The notes beneath the pieces were generated by a model. It was given only the letters and a program-made list of their open reading frames with translations. It was not told the origin of the DNA and did no database searches. A stretch of DNA of 64,000 nt. Source: JBNKLG01 sp050292235 (GTDB lineage: Bacteria; Pseudomonadota; Gammaproteobacteria; Chromatiales; Chromatiaceae). This document shows, in pieces, positions 27,274 through 36,235 of this stretch. The stretch is taken from positions 62,001-126,000 of the forward strand of contig JBNKLG010000001.1 in NCBI GenBank assembly GCA_050292235.1, given 5' to 3'. Made by a program: the position numbers and the translations under genes. Within the stretch, counting starts at the first letter, position 1, and each line of letters starts with the position of its first letter.

Positions 27274-28680
27274 TCAGTAGCGAAATTGGTGCTTCCCATG
27301 CTCGCCCTTGGCCAATCCCTGAAACACCAGAGACTGGTTGGCTTTATTCCATGAGAAGGGTTTGCCCGTGTAGGGGTCTTTGTAAGGGCTCTTTTTCAGG
27401 GCGGTGACAACTTGGTCTGGGGGCACGGATCGGGCGTAAAGGTCGATGGAAGCCAGGGTGAGTCTTCTGATGCCTTCCAGGTCGGTTACTCTGAGACAGT
27501 AGTCAGTGAGGTCTGCGCCTTCGGTGGCCAATAGCATGTCGCCCAAAATGTTGTAGGCCCTGTGTGGGAATGTGGATCCATGGTGCTCGTTCCATAGGTT
27601 TCTGGCCTGCTCAGCGGCTTGAGGTATTTGGGGATAGGGCACCTGAAACAGGCGGTCACTCTCAAGGAGGAGGTCAGCGTAGCGATTGCTGCTGTCTTGG
27701 GGTTGTAACAAAGGCTTGCCAAGAAACCAGAGGCTTTTCTCCAGCAGGGAGTGGTCTTGTTCGAAATCGATGGGAAACCCCAATTCATCCAGAGTTTGTT
27801 GGGTGATGCGATTTACAAACTGCCACTCTCCAACCCAGGTTCTCAGCATGGATCGCTCTGTCCTGGAGATGGGGCTATGCCAGTTGTCAGGTATGGCCTC
27901 AATCATCTTCTCAGGGGGGAATTGGCGCAGGATTGCCTGAGACCAATCGAAATGCCGTTGGATGGCAGCGATGGCGATCATCCTGCTGATCAATACGTCT
28001 GAGGAGGCTTGAAGCCGACGCCAAAACCGGATGTCTTGCTCCAGCATTGCTTTGACGGCGGATGTATTGGTATGTCTTGCGGCAAGCCATGTATTTGCTA
28101 GCAGCAGCTTTTGGGCTTGCAGTGCCTGGAGGTAAGGCGGAAAGGGCATTCTCAAATCAAAGGGGATGGCCTCTTGCCATTCATTGAGACTGAGCAGGAT
28201 CAGATAGCGCTCTAGCAGCCACTTGTTCGACATGACCCAATGGGTGATCTCTGGCTCATTTTCCTGGAACAATGCCTGGCACTGGACGTCCATGGTTTTA
28301 CAGCCTTCAAGCAATTGATTGATGCTGGGTTTGCCTCCGCTGAGGTTAGCGAAATTTTCGCCTGTAAAATCCCAGTCGGTGTTTTCATCGATGTGGGATT
28401 GAGTGGTCATTTTCTGGGCCCAGGCAAGGCGCTTTTTGCCCCATACCCAGGGATCTTCCTCTTGGGCAATCGAAAACCCTAGCAGGTAGATATAGGCATT
28501 CTCCTCATCCCTGATCTTGGGCCGGGCATCAGATATCTGCTGGAGTTTCAGCGCAGCGGCTGAGGGTGGCTGGTCATGCCAATTGATGGCCAACAGCACC
28601 AGGTACAGCACCACCACCAGCGCCAAGGGTAGCCCCAGTATCCAGAGACCGAGCCTGCCCAGAGTTTTTGCGATGCCCAT
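27274..28680 (-). CDS. Membrane-anchored protein of unknown function
   Basis: I do not recognise the family. The product is 468 aa from the ATG at 28680, which has AAAGGA 7 nt upstream; a longer start at 28800 adds a low-quality leader. Seen: one N-terminal TM helix (about 9-30, LWILGLPLALVVVLYLVLLAI), then a large mostly alpha-helical domain rich in Trp and Leu with no catalytic motif that I can name. It is probably periplasmic, tethered to the inner membrane. It ends with a PYTGKPFSWNKANQSLVFQG segment. Flanked by transposase remnants on one side and palindromic repeats on the other, so it lies in accessory DNA. Confidence 0.75.
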   Translation of the reverse strand: MGIAKTLGRLGLWILGLPLALVVVLYLVLLAINWHDQPPSAAALKLQQISDARPKIRDEENAYIYLLGFSIAQEEDPWVWGKKRLAWAQKMTTQSHIDENTDWDFTGENFANLSGGKPSINQLLEGCKTMDVQCQALFQENEPEITHWVMSNKWLLERYLILLSLNEWQEAIPFDLRMPFPPYLQALQAQKLLLANTWLAARHTNTSAVKAMLEQDIRFWRRLQASSDVLISRMIAIAAIQRHFDWSQAILRQFPPEKMIEAIPDNWHSPISRTERSMLRTWVGEWQFVNRITQQTLDELGFPIDFEQDHSLLEKSLWFLGKPLLQPQDSSNRYADLLLESDRLFQVPYPQIPQAAEQARNLWNEHHGSTFPHRAYNILGDMLLATEGADLTDYCLRVTDLEGIRRLTLASIDLYARSVPPDQVVTALKKSPYKDPYTGKPFSWNKANQSLVFQGLAKGEHGKHQFRY

Positions 28681-28776
28681 TGAATTTCCTTTGAAGGGAT
28701 ATGGTCTGCGGCTAGGGTATCGCATCCTGTCGTTGATGAATATTCTGGAAGGGCAGGGAGAGCCCGCCCCATGTAG

Positions 28777-28803
28777 GATGCTGTGAGGAACGAAGCGCAT
28801 CGG
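28777..28803. repeat. 27-bp palindromic repeat, copy 1
   Basis: GATGC-TGTGAGGAACGAAG-CGCATCGG, imperfectly palindromic. It differs from the copy at 29101 at 2 of 27 positions. Confidence 0.7.
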
Positions 28804-28981
28804 ATCGTCTCCCCATACCGGAGCAGGAATATGGTGTAGAGCAATATTGCTCTTTGTCTGGAAATGATTCTGATGGCGATGACTTTTGCACCTGTGCGGG
28901 CAGATGGGGGAGGCCAGGGCTGGCCTTCTTTACAGTTATGAGATTGGCCATAGTAGATACCATCTCTTCACTATTTTTCAC

Positions 28982-29085
28982 AAGCGCCAGAAGGAGCTCC
29001 CCATGGGCGCGAAACTCACGCCTGCAAGAATGATATGACCGGCGCACCACCACACTTATCGCGCCCACGGGGCGCTCCTACATGG
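28982..29085. repeat. Approx. 105-bp inverted-repeat element, copy 1
   Basis: The 23-bp arms at 28990-29012 and 29059-29081 are reverse complements with a few mismatches and enclose about 46 bp. The whole is about 90% identical by eye to the copy at 62985. It has no coding capacity and resembles a REP-pair or miniature element. Confidence 0.8.
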
Positions 29086-29100
29086 CTTGATAGCTCGGTA

Positions 29101-29127
29101 GATGCGGTGAGGAACGAACCGCATCGG
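29101..29127. repeat. 27-bp palindromic repeat, copy 2
   Basis: GATGCGG, 11 nt, CCGCATC, GG: perfect 7-bp arms. Second copy of the repeat at 28777. Confidence 0.7.
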
Positions 29128-29244
29128 GTAGCGTCCCCTTTTCCCCCCCGCTCATATTTCAAGCATAAAATATCATATGACTCAGCATGAGTGAGGCGGT
29201 TTATATTGCCAAGTTAATAGTGTAGCGTGATCTGACCTACGTGG

Positions 29245-29685
29245 CTAGTGCTCGCTCTCGATTAGCACTTTATCGTATTCGCACTTTCCAGTATTTTTAA
29301 AAGCTAGTATCTTATTCTTGATAAGCTCTTTTTTATTCAAATCCACATTAATACCCCACGCTATCTTGTTTTCAGATGGTTTGTATTTTGGGTTCAATAG
29401 GACTAGTGTTCTATTGGCTCCGCTATTACAGTCGATGCATTGAATACAATACTCTTCTCTTAATCCGATTCCTATGTGGTTCTCAATGCTGACTTTTGGC
29501 TTAAAAAGTATGAATATATTTTCATCATCATGGTTGTTATGTATGGACTCAAGCTGATTGTCCACTACATCAAGTATGCTGTATTCAGATTTAGACTGCG
29601 CATGATTCCATATCTCATAACTGACACGCACCATGACAGAAAATATTAAAAGCACCATGACTAATATGGTGCTTTTTGCAGTCAT
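29245..29685 (-). CDS. Small membrane-anchored hypothetical protein
   Basis: Not recognised. A 146-aa product with one N-terminal TM helix (about 5-24, STILVMVLLIFSVMVRVSYEI) and a soluble, Asn/Lys-rich domain. Cysteines occur in a CIQCIDC cluster near residue 80 and one more lies near the C-terminus. The DNA is markedly AT-rich compared with the flanking housekeeping genes. Its ATG overlaps the stop of an upstream 57-codon fragment (ATGA), as in translationally coupled gene pairs. One reading is an immunity-type protein of a degraded toxin module; this is an inference from layout only. Confidence 0.6.
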   Translation of the reverse strand: MTAKSTILVMVLLIFSVMVRVSYEIWNHAQSKSEYSILDVVDNQLESIHNNHDDENIFILFKPKVSIENHIGIGLREEYCIQCIDCNSGANRTLVLLNPKYKPSENKIAWGINVDLNKKELIKNKILAFKNTGKCEYDKVLIESEH

Positions 29686-29855
29686 TTTGGCTCAAACTCT
29701 TGAAGCTGTCTAGGATAACTGGTGCTTCCTTTTTTGACCTGAATAGTCTCTCCACCGATTCTTTTTTGTATGATACTACCCAATGCTTTCGTAAAGAATG
29801 GCATGTCCTTTGCATGCGAATCTGAATAATTGGCATACTTTGCATATTTCTCGAG
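29682..29855 (-). pseudogene. C-terminal fragment of an unidentified protein
   Basis: An open frame of 57 codons with no start codon at its beginning, translating to segments such as KYANYSDSHAKDMPFF, KRIGGETIQVKKG and SYPRQLQEFEPK. The composition looks like real protein. It starts right after the TAG of the upstream lipoprotein gene, in the same frame, and ends in an ATGA overlap with the next gene. It could be the tail of a lost larger gene, such as a toxin C-terminus, or an extension of the lipoprotein cut off by a stop mutation. No homolog is recognised. Confidence 0.4.
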
Positions 29856-30266
29856 CTACCGGCAGCTATGATCTATTATGTTCCCATTTTTTTTAACCAC
29901 CGGGTGCCAATCTTCTTTTGGTTGGGGAGCTCTTATGTAGAAGTCATCCCCTTTTTCCATGTTTAGGCATATTCTTCGGTCTTGGCTGGAGCCTATGTGC
30001 ATAGGAACCATTACTGGACCTGCTGAGATCGTCATTGTCCAATTTAGGCGTACTACCGCTCTATGGCGGCCTGGCTTAAGATAAAACCAACCATTAGCGA
30101 TTTTTTCTATGTTCTTGCCATCAATTGTTATCAGTTTTACCTCATTGTCTTGAGCAATAAGCCTAGCGAGCTCTTTGGTTTCGACCTTTTTTCCAGTATA
30201 AAGATGGATCGGCTGGCTCACGCATCCAGTCAGCATAAAAAGGGATAATATGATAAATAGCCGCAT
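29856..30266 (-). CDS. Small lipoprotein of unknown function
   Basis: A 136-aa product from the ATG at 30266, which has AAGGA 6 nt upstream; a longer frame to 30329 runs into a palindrome and is rejected. Seen: lipoprotein signal MRLFIILSLFMLTGC with a lipobox LTGC, then a compact beta-rich domain with a KLITIDGKNI strand, FYLKPGRHRAVVRLNW (PEGA-like, the pattern L-x-PGxHxVxV) and a final KGDDFYIRAP. It should be anchored in the outer or inner membrane facing the periplasm. No function is known. It is downstream of the lpd terminator region on the same strand. Confidence 0.7.
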   Translation of the reverse strand: MRLFIILSLFMLTGCVSQPIHLYTGKKVETKELARLIAQDNEVKLITIDGKNIEKIANGWFYLKPGRHRAVVRLNWTMTISAGPVMVPMHIGSSQDRRICLNMEKGDDFYIRAPQPKEDWHPVVKKNGNIIDHSCR

Positions 30267-30303
30267 GATAAATCCTTGTTTTGATTGTGATGACAGTTTT
30301 CTG

Positions 30304-30327
30304 GTTCCCATGCTGGAGCATGGGAAC
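30304..30327. repeat. Short palindromic repeat, GTTCCCATGC type
   Basis: Perfect 10-bp arms (GTTCCCATGC and GCATGGGAAC) around TGGA. It lies 11 bp after the lpd stop and could stabilise or end the aceEF-lpd transcript. Related copies are at 11916 and 63098. Confidence 0.7.
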
Positions 30328-30337
30328 ATGCAAAAGC

Positions 30338-31780
30338 CTATTTCCTCTTCGGCGGAATCAAATCCGTAATCGTCCCCTCTGCCATCTCCGCCGCCAATCC
30401 AAAGGTCTCCCCCAATGTCGGATGCGGATGAATGGTCAACCCGATGTCTTCGGCATCAGCCCCCATCTCCAGAGCCAGTACGGCCTCGCTGATGAGTTCT
30501 CCGGCGTTCACGCCGACGATGCCAGCCCCCAGGATGCGTTTGCTTTCGGGGTCGATGAGTATTTTGGTCATGCCCTCTTCGCGGCCAATGCCTAAGGCGC
30601 GGCCACTGGCGGCCCAGGGGAAGACGCCCTTTTCGTAGGCGATGCCCTGTGCTTTGGCCTCGGTTTCGGTCAGGCCCATCCAGGCGACTTCGGGGTCGGT
30701 GTAGGCGACGGAGGGGATGGTGAGTGGGTCGAACAGGGCGGGTTGTCCGGCGATGACTTCGGCGGCCACTTTGGCCTCATGGGTGGCCTTGTGGGCCAGC
30801 ATGGGGTTGCCGACCACGTCGCCGATGGCGAAGATGTGGGGGACATTGGTGCGCATGTGTTGATCGACGGCGATGAAGCCGCGCTCGTCTACCTCGACCC
30901 CGGCGATCTGGGCGTTGATCTTGAGGCCGTTGGGGTTGCGGCCCACGGCGACCAGTACCTTGTCGTAGAGCTGTGGCCCATCCGGGGCCTGATCGCCTTC
31001 GAAGCTGACCTCCAGCCCGGCCTGTTTGGCCTGGATACCGGCGACCTTGGTCTTGAGCATCAGTTTGCCGAGCCGTTTTTTCAGGCGCTTCTCCAGGGGC
31101 TTGACCAGATCGCGATCGCAGCCGGGGATGAGGCCGGGCTGGAGTTCGACGATGTCGACCTCGCTGCCCAGGGTGCTGTAGACGGTGGCCATCTCAAGGC
31201 CGATGATGCCGCCGCCGACCACCAGCAGGCGCGGCGGGATCTCTTTCAGCGCCAAGGCGTCGGTGGAGTCCATGAGACGCGGGTCGTCGTGGGGGAAGCC
31301 GGGGATACGCACCGGGCTGGAGCCGCAGGCGATGATGCAGTGGTCGAAGCTGACGCTGAGGTTGCCATCGGCGGTTTTGACGCTGATGCGGTTGGCCTCT
31401 TCGAACTGGCCGACGCCGGTCACGACCTCGACCTTGCGCTGTTTGGCCATGGCCTTGAGGCCGCCGGTGAGTTTCTTCACCACCGCCTCTTTGCCCGCAC
31501 GCATCTTCTCCAGGTCGATCTCAGGCTTGCCGAAGCTGACGCCCATGTGTTCGATCTCGGCGGCCTCGTTGATGATGGCGGCGGTGTGGAGCAGGGCCTT
31601 GGAGGGGATGCAGCCGACATTGAGGCAGACCCCGCCCAGGGTGTCGTGGCGTTCGATGAGGAGGGTTTTCAGCCCCAGATCGGCGGCGCGAAAGGCGGCG
31701 GTGTAGCCGCCGGGGCCAGCGCCTAGGACGACGACTTCGGCCTGGAGATCGGTGGGTTTGAGGGCTTCGGTATCAGACAT
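30338..31780 (-). CDS. lpd: Dihydrolipoamide dehydrogenase (E3)
   Basis: FAD enzyme that reoxidises the dihydrolipoyl arms of AceF and passes electrons to NAD+. Seen: FAD-binding GAGPGGYTAA, redox disulfide CLNVGC, NAD-binding GGGIIGLEMA, AIGDV, and the C-terminal HPHPTLGE with the catalytic His-Glu pair. No lipoyl domain is fused at the N-terminus. The ATG at 31780 is preferred over 31786 because AGGTG lies 7 nt before it. It is the last gene of aceE-aceF-lpd, 12-18 bp after aceF, and is followed by a palindrome. It may also serve 2-oxoglutarate dehydrogenase, as in relatives. Confidence 0.97.
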   Translation of the reverse strand: MSDTEALKPTDLQAEVVVLGAGPGGYTAAFRAADLGLKTLLIERHDTLGGVCLNVGCIPSKALLHTAAIINEAAEIEHMGVSFGKPEIDLEKMRAGKEAVVKKLTGGLKAMAKQRKVEVVTGVGQFEEANRISVKTADGNLSVSFDHCIIACGSSPVRIPGFPHDDPRLMDSTDALALKEIPPRLLVVGGGIIGLEMATVYSTLGSEVDIVELQPGLIPGCDRDLVKPLEKRLKKRLGKLMLKTKVAGIQAKQAGLEVSFEGDQAPDGPQLYDKVLVAVGRNPNGLKINAQIAGVEVDERGFIAVDQHMRTNVPHIFAIGDVVGNPMLAHKATHEAKVAAEVIAGQPALFDPLTIPSVAYTDPEVAWMGLTETEAKAQGIAYEKGVFPWAASGRALGIGREEGMTKILIDPESKRILGAGIVGVNAGELISEAVLALEMGADAEDIGLTIHPHPTLGETFGLAAEMAEGTITDLIPPKRK

Positions 31781-31798
31781 GGTCATGCACCTGTGAAA

Positions 31799-33436
31799 TC
31801 AGAGCAACAGCCGACGGATGTCGGCCAGGAGGCTGGCCAGCAGGGTGGTGAATCGCACCCCCTGGGCACCGTCGATGACGCGGTGGTCGTAGGAGAGCGA
31901 CAGCGGCAGCATCAGCCGGGGTTGGAAGGCGCTGCCATCCCAGACCGGCTGCATGGTCGAGCGCGAGACCCCGAGGATGGCTACCTCGGGCGCGTTGACG
32001 ATGGGGGTGAAGGCGGTGCCGCCGATACCCCCCAGGCTGGAGATGGAGAAGGTGCCGCCCTGCATGTCGGCGGGCAGCAGCTTGCCATCGCGGGCCTTGG
32101 TGCTGAGCTCGGCCAGCTCTTTGGCCAGTTGGTAGACGGTTTTCTTGTCCACATCCCGTACCACAGGCACCACCAAGCCATTGGGGGTGTCGACGGCAAC
32201 GCCGATATGAACGTAGTCCTTCATGATCAGCTGTTCGCCATCGGCGCTGAGGGAGGCGTTGAAGGTGGGCATGGCCCGGAGCGCCTGGGCGCAGGCCTTC
32301 ATCAGGAAGGGGAAGAGGGTCAGTTTGAGGCCCTGCTTCTCCGCCTCGGTTTTGAGCTCCTTGCGGAAGGCCTCCAGCTCGGTGATATCGGCCTCGTCGA
32401 ATTGGGTGACGTGGGGCACGGTGAGCCAGCATTTGTGCAGGTGGGCACCGCTGATCTTTTTGATCCGCCCCAGGGGTACCTCTTCCACCGGCCCGAACTT
32501 GCTGAAATCGACCGGGGCCATAGCAGGCAGGGCCAGTGTGCCGGGAGCCGTGGCGGTACCACCGGATTGCAGAGCCTGTTTGACGTGGTTCTGAACGTCC
32601 TCTTTGAGTACACGTCCCTTGGCACCGGTGCCGTGTACCGCACCCAGATCGACCCCCAGTTCGCGGGCGAAGCGGCGAACCGCCGGGCTGGCGTGGGATT
32701 TGCGATTGCGGGCGATGGCGGTCATGTCCGATGGGGTGGGCATGATCGGCGGCCGCTGGCGCTCTTTTTCGCCGCTTTGGCGCGGCTTGGCCTGGGCGGG
32801 TGCCGCCGGGGCTGCCTTGGTCTGGGGTGCGGGTGTCGGGCTGGCGCTGGCCTCCATTCTGAACAGGGCATCGCCTCGATTGATCTTGTCACCCAGTTGG
32901 ATCAGTACCTCTTTGATCACCCCTGCCTCAGGGGCGGGGATCTCCATCGAGGCCTTGTCGCTCTCCAGGGTGATGAGAGAGTCCTCTTTGCGAATGGTGT
33001 CACCGGGTGCGACCAGGATCTCGATCACCTCCACCTCTTTGAAATCACCGATGTCGGGCAGGCTGATGGTTTTGAGCTCAGAGGGCGTTACCTCGGTGGT
33101 CGAGGTGGGTTCTGGCTCAGGGGCAGGATCTGGTGCTGATTCCGGCTCCGGCTCGGCAACTGGCGCAGGCTCGGCAGCCACAGGGGCTTCCTCCCCATCG
33201 CTCTCCAGGGTCAAAATGGGATCGCCCTGATTGAGCTTCTCCCCCAGTTGGGTGGTGACGCTCTTGACCACCCCGGCCACCGGGGCGGGGATCTCCATAG
33301 AGGCCTTGTCGCTCTCCAGGGTAATGAGGGAGTCGTCCTGCTCGACCCGATCGCCGGGCGCGACCAGGATCTCGATCACCTCGACATCTTTAAAGTCGCC
33401 GATATCCGGCAACAGGACAGGGATTTCTTTTGCCAT
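31799..33436 (-). CDS. aceF: Dihydrolipoamide acetyltransferase (PDH E2)
   Basis: Core of the pyruvate dehydrogenase complex, transferring acetyl from lipoyl-lysine to CoA. Seen: two lipoyl domains with lipoylated lysines K44 and K161, both in LESDKASMEIPAP. Linkers are rich in Pro/Ala/Glu (about 82-118) and Ala/Pro (about 205-240). The E1/E3-binding domain is at about 255-300 (ASPAVRRFARELGVD), and the catalytic domain ends in SYDHRVIDG with H518 and D522. At 545 aa with two lipoyl domains it is shorter than the three-domain E. coli E2. The two lipoyl repeats are also near-identical in DNA. It lies 25 bp after aceE. LipB and LipA in this window make the cofactor. Confidence 0.97.
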   Translation of the reverse strand: MAKEIPVLLPDIGDFKDVEVIEILVAPGDRVEQDDSLITLESDKASMEIPAPVAGVVKSVTTQLGEKLNQGDPILTLESDGEEAPVAAEPAPVAEPEPESAPDPAPEPEPTSTTEVTPSELKTISLPDIGDFKEVEVIEILVAPGDTIRKEDSLITLESDKASMEIPAPEAGVIKEVLIQLGDKINRGDALFRMEASASPTPAPQTKAAPAAPAQAKPRQSGEKERQRPPIMPTPSDMTAIARNRKSHASPAVRRFARELGVDLGAVHGTGAKGRVLKEDVQNHVKQALQSGGTATAPGTLALPAMAPVDFSKFGPVEEVPLGRIKKISGAHLHKCWLTVPHVTQFDEADITELEAFRKELKTEAEKQGLKLTLFPFLMKACAQALRAMPTFNASLSADGEQLIMKDYVHIGVAVDTPNGLVVPVVRDVDKKTVYQLAKELAELSTKARDGKLLPADMQGGTFSISSLGGIGGTAFTPIVNAPEVAILGVSRSTMQPVWDGSAFQPRLMLPLSLSYDHRVIDGAQGVRFTTLLASLLADIRRLLL

Positions 33437-33461
33437 CTCTGATTCTCCGCGTCAGGCCGTC

Positions 33462-36119
33462 TCAGGCCATGAGGGGGTTGGGCTTTTCGGGGTCGATCTT
33501 GTAGCGTTTGATCGCCTCGCTCACCAGGGAAGGCTCGATGGCGCCGTCATCGGCCAGGGCCTTGAGGGCGGCGACCACCACGTAATAGCGATTGACCTCG
33601 AAGAATTTGCGTAGCTGGGCGCGCATGTCAGAGCGGCCAAAGCCGTCAGTGCCCAGGGTGAAGTAGCGGCGGTTTTTGAGGAAGGGCCGAATCTGCTCCG
33701 AATGGGCGCGGATGTAGTCGGTGACCGCGATGACGGGGCCGGCGTAATCCGCCAGTTGCTCCTCCACAAAGCTGGCCTTTGGCTCGGCCTCAGGGTGAAG
33801 CATGTTCCAACGCTCGGCAGCGACGCCATCCCGTTGCAGCTCGCTGAAGCTGGTGACGCTCCAGCAGTCGGCGCTGACGTTGAAGTCCTGCTCCAGCAGC
33901 TCCGCCGCCGCCAGGGCCTCGCGCAGGATGGTGCCGCTGCCCAGCAGTTGCACCTTGTAGCTCCCCTTGCCCCCCTCGCGACAGGGGTAGAGTCCGCGCA
34001 GGATGCCCTCTTCGGCACTCTGGGGCATGGCCGGTTGGGGGTAGTTCTCGTTCATGGCGGTAACGTAGTAGAAGAGCCGCTCCTTCTCCTCGTACATGCG
34101 ACGCAGGCCATCCTGCACGATCACCGCCATCTCGTAGGCGTAGCAAGGGTCGTAGGCGATGCAGTTGGGGATGGTGGAGGCCACCAGCAGGCTGTGTCCG
34201 TCCTGGTGTTGCAGCCCCTCGCCAGCCAGGGTGGTGCGACCGGCGGTGCCGCCGATGATGAAGCCCTTGGCCTGCAGGTCAGCGGCGGCCCAGGCGAGAT
34301 CGCCGATGCGTTGGAAGCCGAACATGGAGTAGGAGATATAGAAGGGAATCATGTTGATCCCGTGATTGCTGTAGGCGGTGCCCGCCGCAATCCAGGAGGA
34401 CATGGCCCCGGCCTCGTTGATCCCCTCTTGCAGGATCTGGCCGTGCTTCTCCTCACGGTAGTACATCACCTGCTCGGAATCGACCGGCTGGTAGAGCTGG
34501 CCGACCGAGGAGTAGATGCCGAGCTGGCGGAACATCCCCTCCATGCCGAAGGTGCGGGCCTCGTCAGAGACGATGGGCACGACGTAGCGGCCCAGCGCCT
34601 TGTCGCGGGTGAGGGCAGTGAGCAGGCGCACAAAGGCCATGGTGGTAGACATCTCGCGCTCGCCGCTGCTTTCCAGCAGGGCGCTGAACAGATCCAGCCC
34701 CGGTGCCTTGAACGCGGGCGCATCGGTGTGGCGCTGGGGCAGATAACCACCCAGCTTCTGCCGCTGTTGGTGCAGGTATTGGCTCTCAGGGCTATCTTCC
34801 GCTGGCTTAAAGAAGGGGGCGGAGCCGATGATGTCATCGGGAATCGGGATGTTGAATCTGTCGCGGAAGGAGCGCAGGTGGGCCTCGCCCATTTTCTTCT
34901 GAGAGTGGGTGATGTTCTGCCCCTCACCGGCCACGCCCATGCCGTAGCCCTTAACCGTTTTCGCCAGGATGACCGTCGGCTGGCCCTTGTGGCTCATGGC
35001 GGCGGCGTAGGCATTGAACACCTTGATCGGGTCGTGACCACCGCGGTTGAGTCGCCAGATGTCCTCGTCAGACATATTGGCCACCATGTCGGCCAGCTCG
35101 GGATATTTGCCGAAGAAGTGCTTGCGGGTGTAGGCACCGCCGTGGGCCTTGTAGGCCTGATAGTCGCCGTCGACGCACTCTTCCATGCGCTTGAGCAGGA
35201 ATCCCTTGCTGTCGCGAGCGAGCAGCGGGTCCCAGTAGCTGCCCCAGATGACCTTGATGACGTTCCAGCCCGCACCTCGGAAGACCGCCTCCAGCTCCTG
35301 GATGATCTTGCCGTTGCCGCGCACCGGGCCGTCCAGCCGTTGCAGGTTGCAGTTGACCACGAACACCAGATTGTCCAGCCGCTCCCTCGCTGCCAGGGAG
35401 ATGGCGCCGAGGGATTCCGGCTCGTCCATCTCGCCATCACCACAAAAGGCCCAGACCTTGCGCTGTTCGCCGTTGATCAGATCGCGGTCGTGCAGATAGC
35501 GCATGAAGCGGGCCTGATAGATGGCCATCAGCGGCCCCAGCCCCATGGAGACGGTGGGGAACTGCCAGAAACCGGGCATCAGCCAGGGGTGGGGATAGGA
35601 GGAGAGGCCCTTGCCATCCACCTCCTGGCGGAAGTGGTAGAGCTGCTCTTCGCTGATGCGGCCTTCGAGGAAGGCACGGGCATAAATGCCGGGGGCAGAG
35701 TGGCCCTGAAAGAAGACCAGATCGCCATCGTGCTCTTTGTCACGGGCGCGGAAAAAGTGGTTGAAGCCGACATCGAACAGGGTCGCGCTGGAGGCGAAGC
35801 TGGCGATGTGGCCGCCCAGCTCGGTGGAGATGCGGTTGGCCTGCACCACCATCGCCATGGCATTCCAGCGGATGAAGGAGCGGATGCGCCGCTCCATTGC
35901 CTGATCGCCCGGATAGGGTTGCTGCCGGGTGATGGGAATACTGTTGAGATAGGCCGTGTTGGGGCTGTAGGGCAGATAGGCCCCAGAGCGCCGGGCTTTA
36001 TCGATCAGGCGGCTGATGAGATAGTGGGCGCGCTCACTGCCTTCGTTCTCCAGAACCGAATCCAGGGCCTCGAGCCATTCCTGGGTTTCCTGGGGGTCGA
36101 TATCGGGTTTGGCAGTCAT
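33462..36119 (-). CDS. aceE: Pyruvate dehydrogenase E1 component (homodimeric)
   Basis: Thiamine-diphosphate enzyme that decarboxylates pyruvate and acetylates the E2 lipoyl arm. Seen: the TPP/Mg motif GDGEMDEPES near residue 230 with VNCNLQRLDGPVRGNGKIIQ, FGKYPEL, and DEARTFGMEGMFRQLGIYSS. The 885 aa equal the typical AceE length (E. coli 887). First gene of aceE-aceF-lpd. No pdhR regulator is adjacent, unlike E. coli. A TATAAT hexamer lies 57 bp upstream of the start. Confidence 0.97.
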   Translation of the reverse strand: MTAKPDIDPQETQEWLEALDSVLENEGSERAHYLISRLIDKARRSGAYLPYSPNTAYLNSIPITRQQPYPGDQAMERRIRSFIRWNAMAMVVQANRISTELGGHIASFASSATLFDVGFNHFFRARDKEHDGDLVFFQGHSAPGIYARAFLEGRISEEQLYHFRQEVDGKGLSSYPHPWLMPGFWQFPTVSMGLGPLMAIYQARFMRYLHDRDLINGEQRKVWAFCGDGEMDEPESLGAISLAARERLDNLVFVVNCNLQRLDGPVRGNGKIIQELEAVFRGAGWNVIKVIWGSYWDPLLARDSKGFLLKRMEECVDGDYQAYKAHGGAYTRKHFFGKYPELADMVANMSDEDIWRLNRGGHDPIKVFNAYAAAMSHKGQPTVILAKTVKGYGMGVAGEGQNITHSQKKMGEAHLRSFRDRFNIPIPDDIIGSAPFFKPAEDSPESQYLHQQRQKLGGYLPQRHTDAPAFKAPGLDLFSALLESSGEREMSTTMAFVRLLTALTRDKALGRYVVPIVSDEARTFGMEGMFRQLGIYSSVGQLYQPVDSEQVMYYREEKHGQILQEGINEAGAMSSWIAAGTAYSNHGINMIPFYISYSMFGFQRIGDLAWAAADLQAKGFIIGGTAGRTTLAGEGLQHQDGHSLLVASTIPNCIAYDPCYAYEMAVIVQDGLRRMYEEKERLFYYVTAMNENYPQPAMPQSAEEGILRGLYPCREGGKGSYKVQLLGSGTILREALAAAELLEQDFNVSADCWSVTSFSELQRDGVAAERWNMLHPEAEPKASFVEEQLADYAGPVIAVTDYIRAHSEQIRPFLKNRRYFTLGTDGFGRSDMRAQLRKFFEVNRYYVVVAALKALADDGAIEPSLVSEAIKRYKIDPEKPNPLMA

Positions 36120-36175
36120 TCGGGCTTACTCCACGATCACTTTTCAAAATAACTTGGGGGGATAACAAAGGGCGC

Positions 36176-36181
36176 ATTATA
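36176..36181 (-). promoter_or_regulatory. Candidate -10 box for aceE
   Basis: A consensus TATAAT on the minus strand 57 bp before the aceE ATG. A matching -35 is poor (TATATG at 17 bp), so an activator may be involved. The call rests mainly on the -10 hexamer. Confidence 0.4.
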
Positions 36182-36235
36182 GGGTATTCGCCTATTCCCA
36201 TATAGCGCCCCTCTTTTGAGGAGTGGGCTTGGCGC

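Larger units (their letters stand above)
28681..29244. other. Repeat-rich intergenic region
   Basis: 564 bp without a supported gene. It contains two copies of a 27-bp palindromic repeat and one copy of a roughly 105-bp inverted-repeat element, each listed separately. Confidence 0.7.

Noticed and set aside
27033..27299. 88-codon minus-strand frame upstream of the transposase remnant
   Set aside because: No ribosome site, no recognised motif, low-quality composition.
29615..29845. 76-codon minus-strand frame near the gene fragment
   Set aside because: Different frame from the protein-like 57-codon segment; composition is not protein-like and it overlaps the start of the next gene.
30743..31726. 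Long open frame on the plus strand opposite lpd
   Set aside because: Antisense shadow of a clearly recognised gene in GC-rich DNA; no motif or ribosome site.
33702..36152. 816-codon open frame on the plus strand opposite aceE
   Set aside because: Shadow of aceE; repetitive Gly/Val/Leu/His composition typical of antisense reading.
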